Shown: positions 49,073 to 62,166, numbered from the stretch's first letter. The stretch is 64,000 nucleotides of DNA from 40CM-2-70-7 sp035505915 (GCA_035505915.1 DATJQI010000043.1:29077-93076), one strand, 5' to 3'. The notes: a model not told the origin generated them from the sequence alone. A program made the numbers and translations.

Positions 49073-49546
49073 ATGCCAACCAAGGATCGTCCGTTGACTC
49101 AGACTCCGGTCCCGCTGACGCCGCTCGGCCGCATCCTGCTCGATTCGATCCGCGAAGGCATCGTGGTCTTCGACAATGACGGCCGGGTGATGTACGCCAA
49201 CCCCGAAGGCCAGCGCTCCATCGGGAACGGCGCCGCGAACGGAAACACCCCCGGACGCGAGGAGCTGCTCCCCCGCCTGTCGGCGCTCGGCGCCCGCATC
49301 CTTCCCCTCCGGGTTCCCGAAGCCCAGGCCGGCGCCGCCGCGGTCATTCCCCCGAAGACCGACCGGGGCCGGACGCTGGCGGAGCGCGAGCGGCAGGCGA
49401 TCATCGACACGCTCGAAGCGACCCAGGGCAAGCTCGCCGAAACCGCCCGCCGGCTCGGCATCAGCCGGACCACGCTGTGGCGGCGCCTCCGCGAATACGG
49501 GCTCAAGCAGAAGAACGACGGCTTCTGGCGCGCCCGCTCCGCCTGA
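49073..49546 (+). CDS. PAS-Fis type DNA-binding regulator
   Basis: 157 residues. A short PAS-like part (about 20-55; LDSIREGIVVFDNDGRVMYANPEG) is joined by a linker to a Fis-type HTH (about 105-150; RQAIIDTLEATQGKLAETARRLGISRTTLWRRLREYGL), as in the C-terminal domain of NtrC-class activators, but without the AAA+ domain. It therefore binds DNA without activating sigma-54 itself. The signal is unknown. Given a sigma-54-like site before lon in this window, regulators of the same system should be sought elsewhere in the genome. Confidence 0.75.
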   Translation: MPTKDRPLTQTPVPLTPLGRILLDSIREGIVVFDNDGRVMYANPEGQRSIGNGAANGNTPGREELLPRLSALGARILPLRVPEAQAGAAAVIPPKTDRGRTLAERERQAIIDTLEATQGKLAETARRLGISRTTLWRRLREYGLKQKNDGFWRARSA

Positions 49547-49602
49547 CGGGCTGATTCTCCTCGGTCTTTCGTCCCTGGGAGGCCGCTCCTAGCTTCCCGG
49601 GG

Positions 49603-50070
49603 ATGCCCAAGCCCCCGGCTCCATTCATCATCGAAGAGTACGTCCGCTGGTCGGACGTGGACTACGCCGGCATCATCTTCTATGGCGCGTACGTCCGGTT
49701 CTTCGAGATCGCCGAGACCGAGCTGTTCCGCGCCTCGGGTCTGGCCTACAAGGATGTCTTCGACCACTACGGGATCTTCCTGCCCCGCCGCGCCATACAC
49801 GCGGAGTTCTTCACGCCGGCGCGGCTGGACGACCGTCTCTCGGTCGCCGCGTACATCGGCAAGGTCGGCAACCGGTCGATGACCATCAACTTCGACGTCG
49901 TGTGGGGCTCCCCCCGGTTCCTGGGCGCCACCGGCTGGCAGGTGCTCGTGTGCGTCGACCGCACGAGCTTGAAGCCCACGGCTCTTCCCGCCGGCCTGCT
50001 CCAGTCCCTCGCGCCCCACACTCTCACTCCCGAGGCCGCCCGCGCGTCCCTCGGCGTCCGGCTCCCCTGA
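49603..50070 (+). CDS. Acyl-CoA thioesterase (hotdog fold)
   Basis: 155 residues. The 4-hydroxybenzoyl-CoA thioesterase-like motif YVRWSDVDYAGIIFYGAYVRFFEIAE near the N-terminus contains the catalytic Asp in a DxDxxGhhxxxxYhxxhE pattern typical of YbgC/FcbC-type hotdog enzymes. It hydrolyses an acyl-CoA in the cytoplasm; the chain is unknown. It opens a densely overlapping operon: the stop shares CTGA with the following lipoprotein gene, then Gfo/Idh, ispH and lhr. Confidence 0.85.
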   Translation: MPKPPAPFIIEEYVRWSDVDYAGIIFYGAYVRFFEIAETELFRASGLAYKDVFDHYGIFLPRRAIHAEFFTPARLDDRLSVAAYIGKVGNRSMTINFDVVWGSPRFLGATGWQVLVCVDRTSLKPTALPAGLLQSLAPHTLTPEAARASLGVRLP

Positions 50071-50558
50071 GCCGCCTCGCCGCGGCGTTGACCGCCGCCG
50101 CCGCGCTCGCCTGCCACGCGGCGGCGGTGCCGATGATCCGGGTCCGGATGACGCGCGCGCAGAGCGACTCCACCGCCTACAGCCTGCCGGCCGCGGTGCA
50201 CCGGTGCCGGGGCGGCGGAGCGCTGGTCTCGGGCGCCGAGGGAGCGTACGGCGTCCTCGCCTGGGTCCGCGCGCCGGGAGGGGTGACGCCGGGCGCGTAT
50301 CCCCTGCTGGGGCGCGCCGACAGCACGACGCCCCGGGGCGCGCTGGTCGCCGTCCGCTTCCTCACCCATGAAATCGCTCACGGATTCCAGGTGGACTCCG
50401 GGACCCTGACCCTCACCGCGGCGGGCGCCTCGTTCTCCGGCCGGATCGAGGGCCGCGGCCTGGACGCCGCCTTCGCCACCCGGACCCAGGTGACGATCGT
50501 GATCGAACCGGTCGCGCCCAAGGCCGACAGCGTGGCGTGCGGAGCCGCCCCCTCGTGA
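50067..50558 (+). CDS. Small lipoprotein with a probable CTG start
   Basis: 163 residues if CTG 50067 is the start: (M)SRLAAALTAAAALAC is then a good lipoprotein signal with Arg in the n-region and Cys16. No ATG or GTG in frame gives this; a TTG nine codons later would remove the charged n-region. The CTG forms a CTGA overlap with the thioesterase stop, matching the ATGA/GTGA style here. The mature domain is beta-rich (GALVSGAEGAYGVLAWVRAPGG, RFLTHEIAHGFQVDSGTLTLT) and unfamiliar. It ends in GTGA with the next gene. It is probably a periplasmic lipoprotein of unknown role. Confidence 0.6.
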   Translation: MSRLAAALTAAAALACHAAAVPMIRVRMTRAQSDSTAYSLPAAVHRCRGGGALVSGAEGAYGVLAWVRAPGGVTPGAYPLLGRADSTTPRGALVAVRFLTHEIAHGFQVDSGTLTLTAAGASFSGRIEGRGLDAAFATRTQVTIVIEPVAPKADSVACGAAPS

Positions 50559-51619
50559 CGGTCCGCGTCGGCATCATCGGCACCGGGTTCGCCCGCCGGG
50601 TGCAGCTCCCCGGCTTGAAGCTCGTCCCGGGGGTCACGGTGACGGCGATCGCGTCCGGACGCCGCGCCAACGCGGAGAGCGTCGCGAAAGACTTCGGGAT
50701 CGCCCGGGTCTTCGACGACGGCGCCGAGCTCGCCCACGCCCCGGACCTGGATCTGATCGTCATTTCGTCCACGCCGGACACGCACCTGCGCTTCGGCCTC
50801 GCGGCGCTCCAGGCGGGGCGGCACGTGCTCTGCGAAAAGCCCACCACACTGTCCGCTCCCGAAGCCCTGCAGCTCCGGGACGCGGCCGCCCTCCGTCCCC
50901 GCCAGGTGGCGTGGATGGATCACGAGCTGCGCTACGAGCCGAACCGGCGCCAGGCGCGCGAGCTGATCCGGAGCGGCGCCATCGGAGAGGTGCGGCACCT
51001 GGAGCTCGTGCTGCGGCCCTACCTCCGGGGCGACGGACGACCCCAGGCCGCGAGCGCTCCCTGGAGCTGGTGGTACGACGCGGGCCGGGGCGGGGGGCTC
51101 CTGGGCGCGGTGGGCTCACACCTGATCGACCTGTGCCGCTTCCTCACCGGCAGCGAGGTCGCCTCGGTGGCGGGCGTCACCGAGACGTTCACCCCGCGCC
51201 GCAACGACGAGGCGGGCGTTTCACACGCGGCGACGGCGGACGAGTACGCCAGCTGGGTGATGCGGATGGCTTCGGGTCCCGTCGCCACGCTGACGCTGTC
51301 GGCGGTGGCGCACCACGGTACGGGCCACTGGTGCCAGATCACCGGGACCGAGGGCACCATCGTGATCACGGGCGAGCACCGGCTGGAGATCGGCAGGCGG
51401 GGCGGGGAGCTCGAGGACATCACGGTCCCCGACGATCTGTGGGAGCGGGTGACCCCCAACAACATGTGGGCCCGGTCGTTCGTGCGGCTGATGCGGGACC
51501 TGGTGCCGGTGCTGGGCGGGGCCGCGCCGGCGGGGATCCCCGCCACCTTCGAAGACGGCTGGCGGATTCAGCGGGTCATGGACGCGATACGCGCCGGGGT
51601 GAGCGCCCGGTTAGATTGA
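50555..51619 (+). CDS. Gfo/Idh/MocA-family NAD(P)-dependent oxidoreductase
   Basis: 354 residues, GTG start in a GTGA overlap. The Rossmann motif VGIIGTGFARRVQLPGL is followed by CEKPTTLSAPEA (with the family's EKP lysine), and the C-terminal alpha/beta domain has GGGLLGAVGSHLIDLCRFL with the catalytic His in the family's GSHxxD motif. It oxidises or reduces a sugar or inositol-type substrate with NAD(P). The substrate is unknown. It sits between a lipoprotein and ispH in one operon. Confidence 0.88.
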   Translation: MTVRVGIIGTGFARRVQLPGLKLVPGVTVTAIASGRRANAESVAKDFGIARVFDDGAELAHAPDLDLIVISSTPDTHLRFGLAALQAGRHVLCEKPTTLSAPEALQLRDAAALRPRQVAWMDHELRYEPNRRQARELIRSGAIGEVRHLELVLRPYLRGDGRPQAASAPWSWWYDAGRGGGLLGAVGSHLIDLCRFLTGSEVASVAGVTETFTPRRNDEAGVSHAATADEYASWVMRMASGPVATLTLSAVAHHGTGHWCQITGTEGTIVITGEHRLEIGRRGGELEDITVPDDLWERVTPNNMWARSFVRLMRDLVPVLGGAAPAGIPATFEDGWRIQRVMDAIRAGVSARLD

Positions 51620-51623
51620 CGCC

Positions 51624-52831
51624 GTGGAGCAGACGTACTTCCGGAAGGGCTTCGGTCTCAAAGGGGCCATCGAGGGCACCCTCTCCGCGGACTATCACAG
51701 CCGCGTGGTGGACCGGGTGCGCGCCGCGGACCACCGCCTCGACGTCGGGGACCTGAGCTTCCGGCTCGCCCGCGAGTTCGGGTTCTGCTACGGTGTCGAC
51801 CGCGCCGTCGAATACGCCTACGAAACCCGCACCAAATTTCCCGGCGCCCGCATCTTCCTGGTCGGCGAGATCATCCACAACCCCCACGTCAACGCGAAGC
51901 TGAAGTCCATGGGGATCGAGTTTCTGCACCGGCCCGACGGCGGGGAGTTCGACTTCTCCCAGGTGGTGGCCACCGACGTGGTGCTGATGCCCGCGTTCGG
52001 CGTGACGGTGAAGGACTTCGAGCGCCTCCGCGCCCTCGGGTGCGTGCTCGTCGACACCACCTGCGGGTCGGTGCTGAACGTGTGGAAGCGCGTCGAGTCG
52101 TACGCCAAGGACGGATTCACCGCCCTGATCCACGGCAAGGCCTACCACGAAGAGACCAAGGCCACCTCGAGCCAGGTGACGAAGTACCCGGGCGGCCGGT
52201 ACGTCGTGGTCCGGGACATGGGCGAAGCCCGGCTGGTCTGCGACTACATCGAGGGACGGGGCGACCGGGACGCGCTCAGCGCCAGGTTCGGGAGCGCCAT
52301 GTCCCCCGGGTTCGATCCCGACCGGGACCTGGTGCGCGTGGGCGTGGCCAATCAGACCACGATGCTGTCGGGCGAATCGCTCGCCATCGCCGCCGAGGTG
52401 GCGAAGAGCATGGCACGCCGGTACGGCGACGCCGCCCTCCCCGAGCACTTCCGCACCTTCGACACCATCTGCTCGGCCACCCAGGAGCGGCAGGACGCGG
52501 TGCTCAAGCTCATCGCGGAGCCCCTCGACCTGATGGTGGTGATCGGCGGCTACAACTCGAGCAACACCACGCACCTCGCGGCCATCTGCCACGAGCGGGT
52601 GCCCACGTATCACATCGAGGACGCCGCCGGCATCGATCCGGAGGCGGGGACCGTGCGGTTCCGGCCCGTGGGCTCGAAGGCCGAGGAGACGAAGCGCGAC
52701 TGGCTCCCGGCGGGGCGCGTGGTGATCGGCGTGACCGCCGGTGCCTCGACGCCGAACAACAAGGTCGGGGAGACCATCGAGCGCATCGCGGCGACGCGCG
52801 GCCTGGCACTCGAGCCCGCGGGGGGCCCGGC

Positions 52832-52835
<4 letters not shown>
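51624..52835 (+). CDS. ispH: 4-hydroxy-3-methylbut-2-enyl diphosphate reductase
   Basis: 403 residues, GTG start. The three iron-sulphur ligands of IspH are in place: C55 (GFCYGVDRAV), C147 (DTTCGSV) and C283 (TICSATQERQ); HGKAYHEET holds a conserved active-site His. The last step of the MEP isoprenoid route, making IPP and DMAPP from HMBPP, is expected. The protein is longer than E. coli IspH (316) and resembles the long cyanobacterial/plant type with an extended N-terminus and an inserted segment near residue 215. It overlaps lhr by GTGA. Confidence 0.93.
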
Positions 52836-57145
<4,310 letters not shown>

Positions 57146-57182
57146 CAGGCTGATGCGCCGTCTCGATTTGCGCTGCCGAACG

Positions 57183-57207
57183 GCCGGGAAACATCCCCCT
57201 TCCCGGC
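57183..57207. other. Short hairpin after lhr
   Basis: GCCGGGAA (57183-57190) pairs with TTCCCGGC (57200-57207) across a 9-base loop, 37 bases after the lhr stop. There is no T-run, so it may stabilise the mRNA end rather than terminate transcription. Confidence 0.35.
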
Positions 57208-57216
57208 GCGAGGTTT

Positions 57217-57229
57217 GAGCGTTACGCTC
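57217..57229. promoter_or_regulatory. Palindrome just before the HTH-like gene
   Basis: GAGCGT-T-ACGCTC is a perfect 13-base palindrome ending 5 bases before the ATG at 57235. Position and size suit an operator, possibly for the HTH-like protein encoded next. Confidence 0.35.
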
Positions 57230-57234
57230 TCCCC

Positions 57235-57651
57235 ATGGAAAAAATATCCGCCAAGCCCCCCGTCCTTCCCGAATCGGTGCTCCGCGATGCGGTGGCCCAT
57301 CGGGTCACCGACCGGTCGCTGCGCCGCTGCGCCCGGGAAATCAGCATTTCGCCCAACGGCCTGCGGGATTTCCTGCACGGAGCGGCTCCCCGGCTTTCCA
57401 CGCGGAGCAAGCTCGAGCGCTGGCTCGCCGCCCAGACCTCGGACGACAAGGCGCCCGGCGTGGCCCACGTCGTCCGGCTGGTGGGTGAGCTGACGGTCGA
57501 GCTGTCGCCGTCCGACGGCGACAACCTGCGGCGCGAGATCACGCGGTACCTGACCGGCGCGTACGAGTCCCGGCGTCAGGCGGCTCCGAAGTGGCTGAAG
57601 GAGCTCGCGGAGCTGGACGCGGCGGCGGCGCGGCGGCTCAAGCTGGGCTGA
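57235..57651 (+). CDS. Small HTH-like protein of unknown function
   Basis: 138 residues. The N-terminal half looks like a helix-turn-helix of the phage-repressor type (LRRCAREISISPNGLRDFLHGAAPRLSTRSKLERWLA), followed by a linker and a helical basic C-terminus (SDGDNLRREITRYLTGAYESRRQAAPKWLKEL). I do not recognise the exact family. A 13-base palindrome overlaps its start region. It converges with the radical SAM gene (14-base overlap of the 3' ends). Probably a DNA-binding protein. Confidence 0.6.
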   Translation: MEKISAKPPVLPESVLRDAVAHRVTDRSLRRCAREISISPNGLRDFLHGAAPRLSTRSKLERWLAAQTSDDKAPGVAHVVRLVGELTVELSPSDGDNLRREITRYLTGAYESRRQAAPKWLKELAELDAAAARRLKLG

Positions 57652-58744
57652 CCTCCGGCACCTTCAAGTCGAGTTGGACCAGGCGGGACCGGGTCAGATA
57701 CCGGTCCCGCATTCCGTTGTTGACCTGAAATCCAAACTCCCGCTGCAGCCGCTGGATCCGCCGCGTGAGCGCCTGGGCGTAAGCCCGGGGCGCGTGACTG
57801 GCGCGCGCGTAGGCCGTCCGGTAGCGCTCGGAGAGCTCCGGGTAGTGCTCCGTGAGCACCGGCAGGAAGCGGTCCCGCACGCCGGGGTAGAGCCGGAGCG
57901 GGCTCGCGTGGATGAAGCGGGCGCCGGCCTCCCGGGCCGCGCCGAACAGCGCCCGCAGGTGATCGTAGTCGTCGGTGATGCCGGGCAGCACCGGGGCGAC
58001 GATCAGCCCCGCCCGGAGGCCGGCGTCGGTGAGCCGCTTCAGGCCGCGCAGTCGCGCCCCCGGCACGGGCGAGCGGGCTTCCAGCGCCCGGATGACGTAG
58101 TCGTCGGTGGTGATCAGCGAGACGTAGATCTCGACGTCGTTCTTCTCCGCCAGCCTGGTCAGGACGTCCGCGTCCCGCGCCACCAGCGGGCTCTTGGTGA
58201 TGATCCCGACCGACAGGCCCTCGCATTTGGACAACCGCTCGAGAACGCCGCGCGTGATCCGGAAGATCCGCTCCGCGGGCTGATATGGATCCGTGGCGGT
58301 GCCGATGACGATGGTCTCCGTCAGCGGTACTTTCCTGAGATCCTTGTCCAGGATCGCGAGCAGCTCGTCCTTGACGAAGATCCGGCTTTCGAACGCCTCC
58401 CATCCCTCGGCGCCGCGGTACTCGGCGAACTCCTCGTCGGTGAGCCGTCCCTGATCGTGGGCGCGCTCCACCGCGTACCGGTGCGCGAATCGCGCGTAGC
58501 AGTAGGTGCACCCGAACTCGCACCCCACGTATGGATTGAGGGACCAGAAGTCCATTCCGGTCTGCGCGGGGGAGTTGAGCACCGAGCGGGTGGGGTGCGC
58601 CACGAAGCGCGTGCCGCGCAGCCGCGAGTCGAGCACCGAAAGCGGCTTGGGCAGGACGGGCTCGGTCGGGAGCAGGGGTAACTGGCACGCGTCGTTCGTC
58701 AGTAGGCGGAGTCGACGGCCAGCGGCTCCCGGCTCCCGAGTCAC
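57638..58744 (-). CDS. Radical SAM protein (SPL/Rv2578c-like)
   Basis: 368 residues from GTG 58744, which overlaps the stop of a tiny zinc-ribbon gene (GTGA); longer readings upstream are that gene's DNA in another frame. The radical SAM cluster motif is CEFGCTYC (C75, C79, C82), preceded by GMDFWSLNPYVG and followed by YARFAHRY; ATDPYQPAE and ITKSPLVARD are typical of the Rv2578c/spore-photoproduct-lyase-like group. It cleaves SAM to make a 5'-deoxyadenosyl radical; the substrate is unknown, with DNA repair or RNA modification often suggested. Confidence 0.88.
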   Translation of the reverse strand: MTREPGAAGRRLRLLTNDACQLPLLPTEPVLPKPLSVLDSRLRGTRFVAHPTRSVLNSPAQTGMDFWSLNPYVGCEFGCTYCYARFAHRYAVERAHDQGRLTDEEFAEYRGAEGWEAFESRIFVKDELLAILDKDLRKVPLTETIVIGTATDPYQPAERIFRITRGVLERLSKCEGLSVGIITKSPLVARDADVLTRLAEKNDVEIYVSLITTDDYVIRALEARSPVPGARLRGLKRLTDAGLRAGLIVAPVLPGITDDYDHLRALFGAAREAGARFIHASPLRLYPGVRDRFLPVLTEHYPELSERYRTAYARASHAPRAYAQALTRRIQRLQREFGFQVNNGMRDRYLTRSRLVQLDLKVPEVSPA

Positions 58745-58869
58745 GCGCATCTCCCCCATCCGCAGCTGGGGCAGGCCTGGCATCCCGACTGATGGACGAC
58801 GGGCGCGCCGCACTCGGGGCAGGGGGGAGCGGGGCGGTAGATGGTGGGGTCGAGGCGGGACTGAGTCAT
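58741..58869 (-). CDS. Free-standing 42-residue zinc ribbon resembling the NrdJ C-terminus
   Basis: MTQSRLDPTIYRPAPP is followed by CPECGAPVVHQSGCQACPSC and GWGRCA. Cysteines 17, 20, 30, 33, 36 and 41 match the CPxCG...GCxxCPSCGWxxC tail of B12-dependent ribonucleotide reductase (NrdJ). The upstream gene is an amino-acid permease, so this is not the end of a complete NrdJ. Its TGA overlaps the radical SAM GTG, so the two are translationally linked. It is either a small zinc-binding partner of the radical SAM protein or a relic of nrdJ. It is too short for standard gene callers. Confidence 0.65.
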   Translation of the reverse strand: MTQSRLDPTIYRPAPPCPECGAPVVHQSGCQACPSCGWGRCA

Positions 58870-58978
58870 GAGGCGGTACCGGAGCGAGGTTTCGGTTTTT
58901 CTTCGGGTGTCATCCCGAAGCTACCTCGCCGTCCCCGTCACCGCCAGATGCCTGCTAAACCACTGATGTTACGGAAAG

Positions 58979-60418
58979 TTATGCGGTCCCCGAGACCTGA
59001 CCCCCGGCACCTGACCCCTTCGACAGGAAGTACACCGGTACCCCGAGCGCCACGATGATCAACCCGATCCCGGCGTACTTCGTCTGCGTGAACAGGAGAT
59101 CGATGCAGAGCACCAGCGTGGACACGAGATACAACCCCGGAATCCACGGGTACCCGGGCGCCCGCACCGGCCGCTCGGCGTCGGGCCGGTTCTTCCGCAG
59201 CATGAAGAGCCCCAGCGCGGTGAACGCGTAGAACAGGAGCTGCGCCGCGATCACGTACGTCAAGAGCTCGTTGTACGTCCCCGAGAGACAGAGCACCGAC
59301 GTCCAGATCGCCTGGAGGACCAGCGCGAACCGAGGAGTCCGGTACGTGGGATGCAGCGTTCCGGCGCGCGCGAAAAAGAGTCCGTCCTTGGCCATCGCGT
59401 AGAACACGCGCGCGCCCGACAAGATCAGCCCGTTGTTGCACCCGAAGGTCGAGATCATGATGGCGCCGGCCATCAGGTAAAGCCCCGGGTCGCCGAACAT
59501 CGCCTGGAGCGCCGCCGTCCCCACCCGGTCCTGCGGCGCGTGCGCGATCGCGTCCGACGGCAGCGTGACGAGATACGCGACGTTGGCCAGGAGATAGAGC
59601 ACGGTGACGGTGAGCGTGCCCAGCGCCATCGAGATGGGCAGGTCCCGCTTGGGATCCTTCAGCTCCGAGCCCGCGAACCCCACGTTGTTCCAGGAATCCA
59701 TGGAAAAGAGCGAGCCCACCATCGCCGATCCGATGATCGGCAGAAGCGCGAGCGTGAGACCTTGGGTACCCCAGAAGTGGCCGCCGGAAAAGTTCGCGGC
59801 GATCGCGGCCGCGTTCCTGCCGATCAGGAGACCGAGAATCACGAGTGCGGCAAGCGACAGCGTCTTCACCCCCGTGAGCGTCGTCTGAATCAGCGCGCCC
59901 GCGCGCACGCCGCGGACGTTGATCCAGGTGAGCGCGATGACGGACACGATGGCGAGGAGCCGCTGCGGCGAGACGCCGACGGAAATCGGCCCGCTGCCCA
60001 GGTTCACCGTGGTACCGAACCAGACGTCGGGCGAAAGCCCGGAGAAGAAAATGGCCGTGAACCGGGCGAAGGCCACCGCGACCGCGGCGATGGTGCCGGT
60101 CTGGATCACCGTAAAGAGGGTCCAGCCGTAGAGGTAGCCGAACAGGGGCGAGACGCCTTCGCGCAGGTACACGTACTGGCCCCCGGCCTTCGGGAACATC
60201 GCCGCCAGCTCGCCGTACGAGAGCGCCCCCATGAGCGTGATGACGCCGGACAGCGCCCAGACCAGCAGCAGGACGCCGGGAGTGTGGACCTGGCGCAGGA
60301 TGTCGGCCGAGACGATGAAGATCCCGGAACCGATCATGGTGCCCGCGACCAGGGCCGTGGCGTCCAGCCTCGTGATGGCCTGACGGAACTCCGTGCCCTG
60401 CTTGACGCTGGAATCCAT
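58979..60418 (-). CDS. APC-superfamily amino-acid permease
   Basis: 479 residues with 12 predicted membrane helices. ALVAGTMIGSGIFIV near residue 22 is the substrate-binding unwound helix 1 motif of amino-acid/polyamine/organocation transporters, and FSMDSWNNVGFAGSELKDPKRDLP is the characteristic loop after helix 6. It resembles LAT-type exchangers. It imports or exchanges an amino acid across the inner membrane; the substrate is unknown. The promoter region upstream (60419-60520) is shared with the divergent DUF47 gene. Confidence 0.9.
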   Translation of the reverse strand: MDSSVKQGTEFRQAITRLDATALVAGTMIGSGIFIVSADILRQVHTPGVLLLVWALSGVITLMGALSYGELAAMFPKAGGQYVYLREGVSPLFGYLYGWTLFTVIQTGTIAAVAVAFARFTAIFFSGLSPDVWFGTTVNLGSGPISVGVSPQRLLAIVSVIALTWINVRGVRAGALIQTTLTGVKTLSLAALVILGLLIGRNAAAIAANFSGGHFWGTQGLTLALLPIIGSAMVGSLFSMDSWNNVGFAGSELKDPKRDLPISMALGTLTVTVLYLLANVAYLVTLPSDAIAHAPQDRVGTAALQAMFGDPGLYLMAGAIMISTFGCNNGLILSGARVFYAMAKDGLFFARAGTLHPTYRTPRFALVLQAIWTSVLCLSGTYNELLTYVIAAQLLFYAFTALGLFMLRKNRPDAERPVRAPGYPWIPGLYLVSTLVLCIDLLFTQTKYAGIGLIIVALGVPVYFLSKGSGAGGQVSGTA

Positions 60419-60473
60419 TCGGCTTTACCCCCTGGGGTCGGGCCCTAACCTAGTGACTCCCCCCCGGGGCCGC

Positions 60474-60482
60474 TATGTTTTC
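60474..60482 (+). promoter_or_regulatory. Candidate -7 box TATGTTTTC upstream of the DUF47-PiT operon
   Basis: TATGTTTTC follows GC as in the other TATTTTT boxes of this window, 38 bases before the GTG at 60521. The match is partial. Confidence 0.25.
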
Positions 60483-60520
60483 GCCCGCCGGTCGCTCCCC
60501 CCACTCCCACGAGGTCCGTC

Positions 60521-61135
60521 GTGCGTCTCCTTCCCCGCGAAGAGGAATTCTTCGACCTGTTCGCCGCCGTCGCTCAGCGCAACCAGGAAGCCGCCCGGCT
60601 CCTCCGGCAGCTGTTCGACGCGCCCCCCGACCGCCGCACCGCGTCGGTGGAAGCGATCAAGCGGCTCGAGCACGAGGCCGACCAGATCACCCACGAGGTG
60701 GTGAACCGCCTCGACCGCACCTTCATCACCCCGCTCGACCGCGAGGACATCTACCAGCTCGCGTCCGACCTGGACGACGTGATGGACGTGATGGACGGCG
60801 TGGCGCGGCGCACCCAGATCTTCCACATCGGCGAGGCGCCGCAGGGCGTGAAGCAGCTGGCCGAGGTCATCGAGCGGATGGTGGGAGTCCTGGCCGAGGG
60901 CGTGGGGAACCTCAAGAAGGGCGACGACGTGATGAAGTACTGCGTCGAGGCCAAGAAGCTCGAGGAGGAAGGGGACGCCATCTACCACGAGGCGCTCGGC
61001 CGGATGTTCGAGACCGAGAAGAACGCCATCGAGCTGATCAAGTGGAAGGAGATCTACGACAACCTCGAGCGGACGCTGGACGAGGCCGAGGACGTCGCCA
61101 ACGTGCTCGAGTCGGTCACCCTGAAGCACGGCTGA
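60521..61135 (+). CDS. DUF47 family phosphate-transport regulator (PhoU-like)
   Basis: 204 residues, GTG start. An all-helical protein with PhoU/DUF47 features: EEEFFDLFAAVAQRNQEAARLL at the start, IKRLEHEADQITHEVVNRL with metal-binding acidic residues, and IYDNLERTLDEAEDVANVLES at the end. DUF47 proteins (YkaA, Pit accessory) control PiT phosphate transporters. The stop overlaps the PiT start (TGATG), so the two are coupled. It is the first gene of a phosphate operon. Confidence 0.9.
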   Translation: MRLLPREEEFFDLFAAVAQRNQEAARLLRQLFDAPPDRRTASVEAIKRLEHEADQITHEVVNRLDRTFITPLDREDIYQLASDLDDVMDVMDGVARRTQIFHIGEAPQGVKQLAEVIERMVGVLAEGVGNLKKGDDVMKYCVEAKKLEEEGDAIYHEALGRMFETEKNAIELIKWKEIYDNLERTLDEAEDVANVLESVTLKHG

Positions 61136-62166
61136 TGACGGCCGTCCCGTACTTCATACTCGCGATCGTCGGGATCGCGCTGGTGTTCGATTTCATCAAC
61201 GGCTTCCACGACGCCGCGAACTCCATCGCGACCGTGGTCTCCACGCGCGTGCTCTCGCCCCCGGCCGCCGTCGTCTGGGCCGCTGCCTTCAACTTCATCG
61301 CCGTGTTCGTGTTCGGCACCGCGGTCGCCAAGACCATGGGCGCGGGCCTCGTGGACATCGGCATCGTGGACGCCAACGTGATTCTGGCGGGCCTCGTCGG
61401 CGCCATTCTCTGGGACCTGATCACCTGGTGGCTGGGACTGCCCACGTCGTCGTCGCACGCGCTCATCGGCGGGTACGGCGGCGCCGCCGTGGCCAAGGCG
61501 GGGTTCACCGCGCTGGTCTTCCCCGGCAAGTGGCTCGCGACGCTCGTGTTCATCGCCGTCGCGCCCCTGATGGGCCTGGTGCTGGCGCTCGCGCTCACGG
61601 TGGCGCTCTCGTGGCTCCTGCGCCGGGCGCGTCCCCGGAGGGTCGACCGGTCGTTCCGGGTCCTGCAGTTCTTCTCCGCGGCGGCGTATTCCCTGGGGCA
61701 CGGCACCAACGACGCCCAGAAAACGATGGGGATCATCGTCGGTCTCCTGGTCGCCGAGCAGGCGCGTTTCGCGACATTCCCGGTACACGCGCTGCATTTG
61801 ACCACGCTGAAGGACATCCCATTCTGGGTGGTGATGGCCTGCGGCGCGGCGATGGGGCTGGGGACTGTCTCGGGGGGGTGGCGGATCGTGAAAACGATGG
61901 GCCAGCGGATCACCCGCCTCAAACCCTTCGGCGGCTTCTGCGCCGAAACGGCCGGCGCCATCACATTGTTCGTGTCCTCGCACTTCGGCATTCCGGTGAG
62001 CACCACGCACACCATCACCGGCGCCATCACGGGCGTGGGCGCCGCCCACCGGCTCTCGGCCGTGCGCTGGGGCGTGGCCGGCCGGATCGTGTGGGCCTGG
62101 ATCCTCACCATTCCGGCCGCGTTCTTCATCGCGTTCGTCTGCTATGTGGTGCTGCACGCGATCTAG
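61135..62166 (+). CDS. PiT family inorganic phosphate transporter
   Basis: 343 residues from ATG 61135. Two PiT signature repeats are visible: FDFINGFHDAANSIATVV (N-terminal) and YSLGHGTNDAQKTMGII (central), with GLPTSSSHALIGG and GIPVSTTHTITGA in the two halves. About 10 membrane helices. It imports phosphate, with a proton or sodium ion, across the inner membrane. The DUF47 gene overlaps it upstream and a porin gene overlaps its end by 23 bases, giving a full phosphate-uptake unit. Confidence 0.93.
   Translation: MTAVPYFILAIVGIALVFDFINGFHDAANSIATVVSTRVLSPPAAVVWAAAFNFIAVFVFGTAVAKTMGAGLVDIGIVDANVILAGLVGAILWDLITWWLGLPTSSSHALIGGYGGAAVAKAGFTALVFPGKWLATLVFIAVAPLMGLVLALALTVALSWLLRRARPRRVDRSFRVLQFFSAAAYSLGHGTNDAQKTMGIIVGLLVAEQARFATFPVHALHLTTLKDIPFWVVMACGAAMGLGTVSGGWRIVKTMGQRITRLKPFGGFCAETAGAITLFVSSHFGIPVSTTHTITGAITGVGAAHRLSAVRWGVAGRIVWAWILTIPAAFFIAFVCYVVLHAI

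Noticed and set aside
58901..58920. CTTCGGG/CCCGAAG hairpin as a terminator
   Set aside because: The T-run is on the wrong side for either strand; it lies in the leader of the zinc-ribbon gene.
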